Positions 1 through 12,700 of a stretch of DNA of 64,000 nt are shown here, piece after piece; the stretch's first letter is position 1; every line of letters starts with the position of its first letter. Position numbers and translations under genes: made by a program. The DNA comes from Ciona savignyi (Eukaryota > Chordata > Ascidiacea > Phlebobranchia > Cionidae). The stretch spans positions 4,589,822-4,653,821 of the forward strand of contig CH003412.1 of NCBI GenBank assembly GCA_000149265.1. Direction: 5' to 3'. A model generated the notes under the pieces. That model was not told where the DNA came from, made no database searches, and saw nothing but the letters and a program-made list of their open reading frames with translations.

Positions 1-356
1 TCAAATAGAATAATAAAACATGTGAATTAATATGGCAATAAAGTAAAGATAGTAAAAAAGTAACAAAAACATTTACCCACCGCTAAAAGTTAAAAAATGA
101 TTAACATAATATAAAACTAAGCTTAATAATACTCAACCTCTCTGAAATGATCGTCGAATCGAAATGGACTGAATAACTAAAAGTCATTGGAAAGAATAAA
201 CGCATAATTGATTTTGTGACGAATTAAATAACGGGGACTAAATAATAAAATAGGATCACCACAATCGTCCTAGTTTTTTAATTTTATCCCCACGATGGCA
301 TGAGGTGATACAGCAAACACTGCTGTGTTTTTCATTCACCTTACTGTGCGGTTGTT

Positions 357-443
357 TGGCTGAATGGTTAACATCTATGGATACATATACCTACTTATAT
401 ATACAAAAAAGGTCCAAGTGACGACCCATCATGGGTTCGAAAC
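357..443 (+). other. tRNA-like A and B boxes
   Basis: TGGCTGAATGG (357-367) and GGTTCGAAAC (434-443) both fit Pol III box consensus, 66 bases apart. No acceptor stem pairs around them, so this is more likely an old tRNA-derived repeat than a working tRNA gene. Confidence 0.3.
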
Positions 444-786
444 TTAAATCGGTTAAAAAAATAATAATACAAAAATTTTATTCACCTTTCTAACTATTGT
501 TATGACAGACCCGTGTATTTGTTTTCATCAAACCTTTTTTTGACAACCGCAATATACTTTCAATTCCTTAAAACACAAAGGTCATTTTTTTATTTGGGTT
601 TAGCAGCCACGCCTAATTATACCGAAATTTAATAATTTACTGCTTTTTGGAGTTTTAGATATGTTCTAATAACTGTCGTTTTGCTGTTTTTTTTCCATTT
701 TTAAATTTTTTATTAATAGTCCTGCTTCATGATTTCATTGTAGAAATAAAAAATAAACTAAACTAATTATGATTTTATTATTTCAG

Positions 787-3700
787 GTACTTTCCCTAGT
801 TGAAGACGGCTACTTAAGTAAGCTGGATTATCTTCATGCAAGATATAAATCATTCACCAAATCTGTTCTGAAAATTCTTTTCACTAACCCAAGCAAATTC
901 GATGAAACCGCATTCTTGGATAAGTAAGTCTATTGTAAATTAGCTACCTTTTTGTGCTGGAAGAAATTTATATTTTGGTGTGTTCAGTAGGGTTTGCTTC
1001 ATTGCTCTAGTGCAGGGGTTCTAAACCAGGGGTAAATTTACCCCTTGGGGGTAAATTTTACTAATTGAAGGGGTAAAAAAAAGGAAAAGATTTGCTTTAC
1101 TTTTCTTGACATAAGGGCCACCAAGAAGATGGGGGTAAATTATACTTTTTTCATTCAGAAAGGTGTAATCGAGACAAAAAAGGTTAAGAACCCCTGCTCT
1201 AGTGTAAAGTATTCGATTACTATTTTATATCCGACAATTTTGATCGATTTGTATCTTTAGTTTCCGACAATTTTAAGTGAATGATTTATTGTACGCTGAA
1301 AGAGCAAGCTATGTGCATCATAGGTTTTTGTGCATAATAGAGCATGCAACACACTTTTTGCGTGATTTAACGGTTGTTACCTTGATCTAGTCTATTTTTA
1401 ATAAATGGATCAAAAACTATCAAAAAAAAAAAATCAAAAAAAGTTATATCAAACATAACCCAAAAGATCAAAAAAAGTTATATCAAACATAACCCTGTGA
1501 TTTTGTCCCACAAGGCTGACACACTCGCAATGTGACATACCTCTCCGAAGAGTCAAGCGCTCCATGAGCAAAGCCAGCCTGAAACACCTAGCTAAGTACA
1601 CGCTCAGTCACTGTAAAAATAAAGAGGAAATACTGAAGGAATCTTCTAATGAGGTGAACAAAGCTAATATTGAGTGGGTTTTAGTTGTTTTCTTGGGCAG
1701 GGCTATTAACAGATGTTCAGTGGATTCAGAAGGATCGAAACTTAATCTGTCAAATAATCTACATACAATAATATAGCTTGCCTGACAGTAGGATAGGATA
1801 TTTATGTTCATCCCACCGTCGGGTTACCAGAGCTATTGCAGTGTGTTGTATCTTGTATATAATGGACACGTTCCTTCAATTTGGTATAACCCATTAATAC
1901 GCTGGGCTCAGGCAATGGACACAACCGACTAGCTAGCGACAGTTTCGCACCTGCAACCTTTCGTTTAAAAGGCGACGCACTTAACCCCAGACTAACCGGC
2001 CGGACTATAATGGACAGTAATATAACTTGCCTGACAGTAGGAACAGGTAATGTATCAGTTGCCTATATTGTAACAACTGTTGATAGCTTTTACATAAGTC
2101 TATCCAATAGTGTACATAGGTCATATAATTATAGTGAGCTTAAAGGTAAAACATAGTAAGTGTCTTTGATAAAATATATTGTAGGTTTAGCGGAAATTTA
2201 TCTAGGCATTAAACTAGAAAGTAAGGAATTTCAATTTTCAATGCACCAACACAGTGTTCTGGAGAGCAAGCATTGCGTTTAAGGAGGTGCCAACTCGTGG
2301 CTGAAAAAGTGAAAAAGGTCATGAAGAAGGCTCCCGGAAACAGGAAGAAAGTGGTAAAAAAAGCAAAAGTCACTCGTGTGGATCTTGGGCAGTTCTCCGT
2401 GAGTTTTTTTTTCATTTTTTCCCTGAAATTCTGATTTACTTATAAAGGGCAACTCCTCTTTGTTAAAGTATTGTAGTAATCGTATAGTGGCAGTTTTTAT
2501 TCTCTGGTCTCACATTCACCACAAACTTTTATACTGTGCACCGCAGCGGGAAATGCTCCCGCCCGTCATCAAATTAAGGGCTATCAAGTAATCAACTAAA
2601 AGGAATGCGAGAAATGTTACAGTACTCTCTTTCCCTCTCATTTATTAATATAAAGATGAACCCATCATAAGCATCACACAATCCTTAGATGATGCGCGAG
2701 TTGGCGGGGACACTGCTCGAGGACAAAGATCTGAGCAGTATGAGCGCTGATGAAGTGAAGGAGGTCGCAGGAGCACTCGGTGGACTCACAACACAGGATA
2801 TTGATAAACTACCTGACACTGCTGTCTTGGAAGCTATGAGCTCCATCAAAGACAACACAAATTTAAGTCCGAAACAGGTGAATGTAACTAAGAATGGAGT
2901 AGACATGCCTAATGGATTTCACAGACATGCCTCTTGGTATGAAAATTTATCGCACACCTAACACTTCCCAGAGTAAATTGTGTGTCATACCGGTCGGTGG
3001 TACAAGTACTTGTGGGGACTTGCTTGTATGTGGTGCAGCGACCCATGAATTATCATGCCTGTATTTGGCTATTACAGTCCCAAACTTGCACGACAACTCT
3101 CGTCATTTACTAAAGAATTTTAAACAAAGTCATGACACACGAGTCGGTAATAAAACAATAAGCATAAGGTTTTAACATAAAACAAACCAAAAAGGGCAAC
3201 GCTGGGTTAAATAAAATAAAGAACGCTTCATACGTACATTTATTAAAGTTGAAAAAATTGTTTTATTTTGTTTAAAATCACATGGATTGTTAAACAATAC
3301 ATTTATACTTTTAACTTCCAGAAACGTATCATGTTTAAAAAAGCAAAGAAAGCCGGCCTCACAATACAGAACTCGGCCGACATCGCTGACCTCGGCGAGC
3401 TGATCAGTGAGGTTCCTGCCTCCGAGCTGAAGATGATTTCAACAAGCGACCTCAAAAGCAGTATGAAGGAATTTACGAAGCGTGCAGCTGGGTTTAGTAG
3501 GTCACAGAAAAAGGCGATTGTTTCAAAGGTATGTTGTTATTATCCTCAATCAAGAATGGGATAGGATACACACATGACTCGTGGGACACAGGTTTTAATA
3601 AAACAGACGTTGTATAATATTGGTATGAAATATTTTATGATAAGATATTCTGTTGGACTATGGTGTTCTAGCAAAATCTGCTTCTGGCAAGATGTATTTC

Positions 3701-6700
3701 ATACTATTAAAAACAATGATCTAAACATTGCTACAGTACTCAGCCTTAGTTGCGTCTATTCTCTAGTTTTATTTGCCCTAAACCCAACAAAGTAAATGGC
3801 TGCGTCTGTGGCCAGCATCGTTAAACTTTATTTTCTCCTAGTTACAAGAAATGAATTTGGATGATATGTTGAATGAAAATTTGGGAGATTTTGCCTCTGA
3901 AATCTCTCTTAGTAAACTTAAGTCAATGCAAAGTGTGAATTTGTCACAAGTCCGAAACCAACCGTGGGAACGGGGACAGGTAAAAGTGTGTTCTTTGAAG
4001 GCAAAATTAAATGCCTATTCATCATGGAACTATTAATTTTGGCAATTTAAAAATAACTTTTTATGGTTGTTCAGCACTCATGATTCATGAATACTGCAAT
4101 ATATGTATAGTCTTGTAAGATCAAATTATGTGTGTGTATTTTAAGTCATAACATTAAAATTTGTTGATTAAATTTTAAGCATCATAGCGTTTAGTTTATG
4201 GAACATTCTAATTTTGTGAGCTTTAGAAGAAAATTAATGATTGTTGTAAGTTTAGTTGAGTTCATTTGTTGTAATGTACAACTTCCTAACAATCATTATC
4301 TAGGCAGCAAAGATCGTTGAAATGTACAGGAATGGTTCAGAATACACTGCACTTACTGCTGAGCTAGTCAGGTAGAGCAAGTTATAAAGTTTTGCAGCTA
4401 AATAAGTTCATTGCAGATCTAATTGCACTGACCAGAGAAACAGTATTATTCATTTTTATGTTTATATTCTTTTGAAAAAGAATCATTTTAGCCAAACAGT
4501 TGGAGTTATTTGTACTGTAGTTTTGGTAGTTTCAAATTATGGTTTCGCATGGCTTTTAGTTCCATTGTGATCTAAACATATACAGTGGAACTCTGCTTAC
4601 CTGACCACCCAATGAGACCATTATCAAGCGGTGGTCATGTTAGCGAATGTTGCTTTGGAGCAAGTTGTCGTCATATGCAGCCAAACATTTGCCTTTTTAG
4701 TAAATTTAAAAAAATGCCATTATTTTTATCAGACACCGCAGAATGTATTTAAACAACTGTGAGTACTGGAGTTTATCGTATAAGATTCAGTTCTGTTTGC
4801 CACATTTTTCCACTGTATATTTATACTTTAACCAGATAGTGTTATTTAGTTTTGTCATTACATCGCAGTGAATTAGGATCCACGGTGATTGGATTGAAAT
4901 GCAGTGATGTTATGGACATGTCGTATGATGATGTGTTAGAAGCTGCCATATCTATTCACACATCCGCAAATATGGCACCCGATATGGTAGGTTCATAGAG
5001 TGTGAAGATTTTTCTATTTAAAATTATTACTGGGATGATTACTCTTAGGCAGTGATTCCCAAACTTTTTTTTCTCGTATCATAGAATAGGATATTCATGT
5101 TTATCCCCGTGAATGGGAAAACCTAGGGGTTAACACACGGGCAATCGTCAGATCACCTCGCGCTCACCGTCGGGTTACCAGAGCTATTGCATTGTGTTGT
5201 GTATGATAGACACTTTCCTTAAATTTGGTAGAACCCATTAATCCGCTGGGTTCAGGCAATGTCCATTAAGTGCCTTGTCCTATGACACAACAGACTAGCT
5301 AGCGACCAATTTCGAACTTGCAACCTTTCTGTTGAAAGGCGTCGCACTAAATCTCCAGACTAACCGATCGGATAAGGGTTTTTAAAAAGAACAGGATTTT
5401 TTCTAAAAATGCACTTCGAAGAAAAAACAAATATAGTGAGATGTGACAGAGTTACAGATGTCTCCACCAGAGTTTTATCCATAATATATCTACAGGATGA
5501 ATGCACACAGAGAAAGCTGGACAACTCATTGCAAATTGATCTTGGTTTAGATTACATGATAAACACAACAGGAGATGATGCAACGGATTTATTCTCAAGC
5601 ATCCCAGCTGATGTTGCCATGTTCTACCCGTGAGTAGAGCTGTTTATAATTAAGAAATTACTTGTGTATTTATTTCAATACAGGACAAACGAACAGTTAG
5701 TTTAGACTTTTAAGTCTTAGAAGTTAAGTTTAAAGTTTTATTATCTTTGTCTACCATCAAAATGCACCCAAAAACACCATAATTTTTGGTTGTTTGTTTA
5801 AATAACGACGTCATAAAAATTATGAAATTACGGAATTACGTAACTGAGCTGGGGTAATTCTTATTTTTTTGGTTTACCAATTATATTGAATATGGTATAA
5901 TATTCCTGTTGGCAATGTTGTACTTTAACTTGCCACTTGATGTTACTATGCTATGTTCAATGTTTCTGCAGAATAAAAGCATTAAACGGAACATCATCAG
6001 AGACTTGTGAAATGCTATTCAATCAAATTGGGCAATCAGAGCTGAATTCACTTCCTCCAGGCCCAGGAGATGTTAGGAGGATGAAATTAGCTGGCGCTGC
6101 TTATAATTGCTTGGTATGGAACATTTAGTGTGTGTTTTCTATGAGAGATATGTGTCAAGACACAGATTCAGTGTGTGGATTTACTAAAGTGATGCTTAGG
6201 ATAGGATATGATATTCCTGTTTATCCCCGTAAATGGGAAAATTGGAGGTTAACACACGAGTAATCAACAGATCATCTCGCGCCCACTGTCTGTTACAAAG
6301 ATATTGGGACAGGGGGTTGTATATGATAGACACGTTTCTTCAATTTAAACTACTACAGTGCTTTGCTAATTTGCAGATAATGCAAGTATCGCTTTCGCTA
6401 AAAATGAAACATAGGACTTCTGTTTTGATATCAGTGTAGGGGTGATAGTTTCCAAATGTAATGACATTTTAGTCTGACCGGTTAGTCTGGCGGTTTAATG
6501 CAACGCATTTCAACTGAAAAGTTGCAGATTCAAACCTGGTCGCTAGCTACTTGGTTGTTTCCTTGGGCAAGGCACTTAACGGACATTGCCTGAACCCGGC
6601 GGATTAATGGGTTCTACCAAATTGAAGGAACGTGTCTATCATATACAACACACTGCAATAGCTCAGGTAACCCGACAGTTGGCGCGAGGTGATCTAACGA

Positions 6701-9700
6701 TTGCCTGTGTGTTAACCCCCTTGGTTTTCCCATTTACGAAAAAAAACATAAATATCCTATCCTAACCCATTTGTAATTTTCTTCACATTTATATGGTTGA
6801 ATTCAGATGATTTTCAATATTCCTATAATGCAGTCGCCGAACCGGTCGATAGAAGTTCTAACTGAGGAGAATGTGTTAATGCTGGGCAACCTGTTGTGTG
6901 ATATGCCATCTGGTGTGATTGGTCGTATCACAACCGATGCACTACCTGTTGCGCTGGGCTACATGCAAGACTGTGTGCAAAGGTTGGCCATGACCGTTTT
7001 TCTTGTTGTTAAATATATTATTGTTTTCCCGTTTTTTTCTTGTTTTAAAAATTTTTATCAAAGGTCCTACATCGCGTTTTCATCATTAAAACAAAAAATA
7101 AACTGAACTAAATTAATATTCATAATGTATTGTTACTAAACTAACAAGGCTTGACAAAATAATAAAATATAATTTCACTAACTCTTATCGTCACAACTTA
7201 TTGCCAGATATTTTTGAATGTATTTAATTTTTAAATACAAAGATTTTGAACTCTGGATAGGATATGTTAATTACTTTGTATGGAAAATGCAGAAGGTGTT
7301 AACACACCCGACCTACTGAAGTGTGTTGTTCATGATTCAGGCGTTACTACTATTTAACTTCAAGCTCATGGCTGGTTTGGATCCAACAACCTACCACCTA
7401 ACAGTCAACGCTCTAGCGGATTGAGCTAAATCAACAAAACATTGCATAAACAGATTCACTACAAGACATGTACTGAACTTCCAGTCACTGGTCCAAAACA
7501 CATATGGAGCCTCGTATACATGGGATGATGGCACGCTGTCTGCACTTGGTCCCATGCTTGCCATTATGCCTCCCAGTGACATTAGTAGCCTCAACCAGGT
7601 TGGTTTTAAATTATTCATTGCATGCTACTGAAATGTATGTTTTGGAAACATGTTGTGTGAGGAGTCCTTAAGACATTTCTTTAGTTTAAGCCATTATTCC
7701 ACTAGAAGTTCACAAATGACCAAGATAGCGTATGTTTTTGATTTAACTACCAAAAGCTCTTATATTCGTATAACATAAATGTAAAGTTTTCATAGCACTG
7801 CCTAATTTTATTTTTCGTTATGTTGTGTGAAGAGTCCACTTTAAAATCTGCAGTTGGGTGGAGAAATATCTGCACCTATGATTTAAGTACACAACCGTCC
7901 GCACTACAATATATGACATGGATTTAAAATACAATATCGGTGCTCCTTATCCATACCACTACTTTGATACAAACAAATGTTTGCATAGTGTTGTATTTAT
8001 GTATTGGAGGTACTTGAATCGTAGTAAATGAAATTAAAGCGAAACACACCAGGTTACATAGCACGAAATTAACACAAAAGTAAATAAATATTACATACAT
8101 GCGGGCATGATTACAGGTCATAAAATAACTGTCTGGAATCCTGCACGAATTACTACAGGGATAGAAATTAACGCTTTTCCTCAACACGTAGGAATCATTC
8201 ATTGATGTATTTGACGAGATAATCCCACCGGTTATCGATGAATCACTCCCAGTGTATGCCTCCTTCCATTACTCCGAGTTCTACAGCAAAGCTCGTGAAG
8301 CATTCGTTGCACAGAGAGCTACGGTGGCCAGGAAGAAACGATCGTGTGAGTTGCTCCAAAGCATAATATGTAGATGCCTGTGATATGTGTAAACGTAGAA
8401 ACGTATCTGTCATGTTGTAAAGATAAAAAATAATTAAAATACTTTTAAGTAAGTGATATATTTTGTATAAAAATGTTTTTGAACATTAATTTTACTGATG
8501 GTTTTATTATATAAAACACACTTATTTATTCGCAAAAATGGTTTTATTATATGTAAATGGTTACTAAAACTGCAGCTTGTTATTTCTAAATTTAAACTTA
8601 TTTTTATAAAATTACTGTTTGAATTCCTGCTAATATGTTCATGGTACTCACTAAAAAGTTGTAAACAATCATCATTAATCCTTTAAACATTAGATTCATG
8701 CAAAAGAAATTATAAATCAAGCCCCAAATAGGTTTGCATTGTTAGATGAATTCGATGTCCATTGAGTAGCATACACCAATTATTGCTTCTTTAGCAAGAA
8801 ATCTAAAAGATAGTATTATGGCATGCAGGCCGGATTAGCTGGTGCACCCATTACCAACATAAAAAGGTCAATTTCATGAATCAAACAAAATAAATGTCCA
8901 GCTTTTAATAATTTATCAAACTTCAATTTTCCATTTCATATTTTTTTACCACATAGTTAAGTCCAGATTCCAATTAATTTGTCAGACTTTAATTTTTCAT
9001 TTCATAATTTTTTTTACCACATAGTTAAGTCCAGATTCCAAATAATATATCAGACTTTAATTTCCATTTCATAGGATAGGATATTAATGTTTATCCCCGT
9101 GAATGGGAAAACCAAGGGGGTTAACACACGAGCAATCGTCAGATCACCTCGCGCCCATCGTCGGGTTACAGAAGCTATTGCAGTTTGTTGTATATGATTC
9201 ACACGTTTTTTACAATTTGGTAGAACCCAGTAATCCCTTAGAGTCTAGGCAATGTCCTTAAAGTGCCTTGCCCAAGGACACAACCGACTAGCTAGCGACC
9301 AGTTTCGCACCTGCAACCTTTTGATTGAAAGGCGACGCACTTAACGGCCAGACACTGCTAGACTTCATTTCACAATTCACTTACCACCTAGTGGTTGTTC
9401 CGACATTCGATGAGATCGTTGCGGTCGGTCCCGGCAACTCAGGATGGTCGGTCGAACAACTGGAAGCGATCACTGATTCTGACCTCATAAACGCACTTGT
9501 TACACTGGGGGCTGTGGAGCAGTGGTCAGATGCACAGAGAAATGTGCTTAAAACAAGGCTGGAACAGGTTGGTCTACGTACTAAAGTTAGGCTTAATTGA
9601 TCAAAGTTGCATTACAAAATTATGCCCGTTCAGTTACGTAATTCCGTAATTTTCATTTTAAGTTGGATATGAAAATTGGCGCGAAGATCATGTGTATTTA

Positions 9701-12700
9701 CCGCGATTTTGATTATTCCCACCGGTGGTTCGAACTATTTTACTCAAACAAAATAAAAAAGCAAATTAATTTAGACTAAAAAAAGGAATTGCTCAGGAAG
9801 TAAATTTACAACGACGTGCATATCCTATATGAATAATTACGGACAGATGCGTAATTTTGATTTGCCGATGTCTGTAATAACGTAACACCTTTAGTCTGTA
9901 CCTAACATTTATTGTTAACTCTTTCACTCCCGGCCAAATGCATTAATTTAAACATGCTGTCCCGCAGTGTTTTATACAATTTTTGGTCATTTTCAAATTA
10001 GCACAGTTTTTCTCAAATTTATGCTATGATTTAATATTTAGTATGGTTGGAAAGATAATTTATCCCTCTTTTAAACAAACCGCACACCTAGAATCTACCT
10101 CCAATAAAGAATATATTATGTAAACTTTAGTGAACACCACTTTTTATGTAAAGAAAATTCTGCTCGACTTTGAAAATTTTGAGGTGCACTGACAAACGAA
10201 ATACTCACTAATTATTGGTATGCCCAAATGATATGAAAATTGGAATGTAGATTGTCTAATAGTTTTTGTACTCAGGAAAATTGGAACTGTATTTGTATCT
10301 TCAGTAGTTTTTTTACTATTCCTAATTGAAATTTTCCTTTATTCTAACTATATTATGAAAAATTGAACCAAAACGCATTGAAGTTTTTAGTTTTGTAGAA
10401 CTAAAATAGTAAAAAGTATAAATAAGAACAGTGAAGGAAGTGTAAAAAGGGCATACAAAAGCAAACAAACACAAATACTATATCCAATATTCTTCAAAGC
10501 AGGGCACACCGAACTAGCTAGTCTCGCCGCTTTTTTCTTTATCGTGCGCTCAGCAGGCCCAGCTGGATTCATGCTTTGGTGAACACGAAGCATAAACGCC
10601 TGCTGCGAAAACGTCACCAACGCTCTCCTTTTTTTCTCAACGGCACGAAATTCACAGAGAATGTAAAGAAAGACTTGCTTGACAAAAAGAGCTCCTCCGC
10701 AAGTTAACGCGACTCCTATTGGCTGAGTTAGTCACTTGTAAATTCGTGTAAAATCGATAGAAATAAGAGGCGAAGCCTTGAAAAAGAAAGGCTATCACTC
10801 CTCGCATTTTTAATATTTCTCCACGAAAATTACAGAGAATAAAATATAGGGTTTCCTTGATCGAATGAGCCATAGCTGAGGTCTCTATCATTACGCATTG
10901 CGGAGAAATCGTTTTTTAGATTTGCACCCATTTATGTACAGGCGGGATACCATGTTTTCCCACCAACTCGCGATATATGGCGAGTTGGGACGGAAAGAGT
11001 TAAATATGTTATTACACATCTCATTAATGCATTTGTTAAGGTGTTATTACACAGGCAAAGTCAGGTGACCTAATGCATAATATGGGGTTACCGTAATACT
11101 GGTATTGTAGTGTTTTTTATGCTTAAGACATTTCTTAAGTTTAAGTTTAAGCCATTATTCCACTAGATAGGTCACAAATAACCAATCTAGCGTATGTTTT
11201 TGATTCAACTACCAAAACTCTCATGTAACATAAATATAAAGTTTTTATAGTGTTGCCTAATTATCTCGGTGATGCCATTTTAGATTGGTACAGTAATAAA
11301 AAGAATTGGGATTCTAGCCAAACAACTGTGGTTTTCTATGCCAAATTTATTCTTGATGGCTCTTGTTTAGCACTTGGCCTGTACTAACGATTCCCAAGCT
11401 AATAGTTTGCTGTTATGACTCAGACGACTCACAATCCAACTCTGTCACGGAAGGTTATTTTATTCATGATTAAATGTGGATGCAGTAAAACGCGTGCAGT
11501 TTAACTGATTCTGGTGATCCTGCCAGGACAGGATGGGTGCCTTCAAAGAAGGCTGCGTCCTTAGATATTTACCTCCTGAATGCTAAACCACGTATGTACT
11601 ATCTAAAACAAATTATGTGTAAGAAACAAACAACACATCAAAATCATCGTAAGAAAGATAGCCCAGTCAGGAAGCATTTGAGATTGTGGGATTGAGGTTA
11701 TAGCCAGCTTACATACTGTGTGGTGTCAGTAAATTAAATCGGTACCGCACGACAATGGAAAATTTGCTACACAACAAAGATTGCTTTCTGATCAAAAAAT
11801 GGTTACTAAAAATTTTCTAAACAAAATATCACCTTTCACTAATTTTTTCCTAAATATTCCAGGCAATATCGCCATTGTCTCAGTGGAGCAGCGATGTAGT
11901 GGCTGATGCAAAACACATTCTTACTAATCTGACCACTTCGGAAATATCATCACTTGATATCAGTCTTGATACTGCTACCGTTCTGTCAGAACTCAGCTGG
12001 GATAATAATCAGGTTGATAAAATATTGTTTTTGATTTATTTTCATTTATCATGGCCATTGGCAGTGCTCTGCCTGTTATCTTTATTACTTTTAGCCTAAA
12101 TTTATAAAATGAATTTAAATTTTGTTAGTAAAAAAAAAGAAAAAAAAGAGAATGTCAAAGAAATCGTGACTAACTTGCATACAGCATTGCACATTACAGT
12201 CCTGTTCCTAATCCAGATGATTCACATACTTTGTAACAAAATTAAATTGAATAAAATATAAAACCACACTGCTATTAGTTTAGCAACCTGACTGAGGGCA
12301 TGCGGTAATCTGACAATAGTCTGTCAATCCATGTTATATTCAATGTTGCTGTGTAACTTCAGAGGGGTGTGGGAATGAGCGCCCCATTTAATAGCTTCCA
12401 TGACCTTTTCCAATCTTGCCAAGGATAGCCGTTTGCACAGTTTAATAAACAACTTGTAGTGATCTCCCGTCATCATTTTACATAATGTGTGACGTCGTTA
12501 CGCATTGCCTTTTTCATCTTCTTTTTGTGCCCGGTAGCTTTGGGTTCATGCAACGAGTTTTTTATTGTGCAAATATATAAGCTGCCGCATTAAACTACAA
12601 TTTTTGCCACAGAGAACAGCTGCCTTTGACAAATACATGAGTCAAAATTCGAAAAGTTCATCCACGCTGACAGCTGATGAGATCGCTGGTCTGTCTTCTT

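Noticed and set aside
5798-5850. TTACGTAATTCCGTAATT motif shared with 9630-9660 in inverse orientation
   Set aside because: Too short and AT-rich to call an element without more copies.
7924-8202. 92-codon frame on the - strand
   Set aside because: No family features, and it lies antisense across an intron and the start of a well-supported exon.
10387-10891. Two - strand frames inside the TTAA element as a transposase remnant
   Set aside because: Hydrophobic low-complexity translations without DDE-type motifs.
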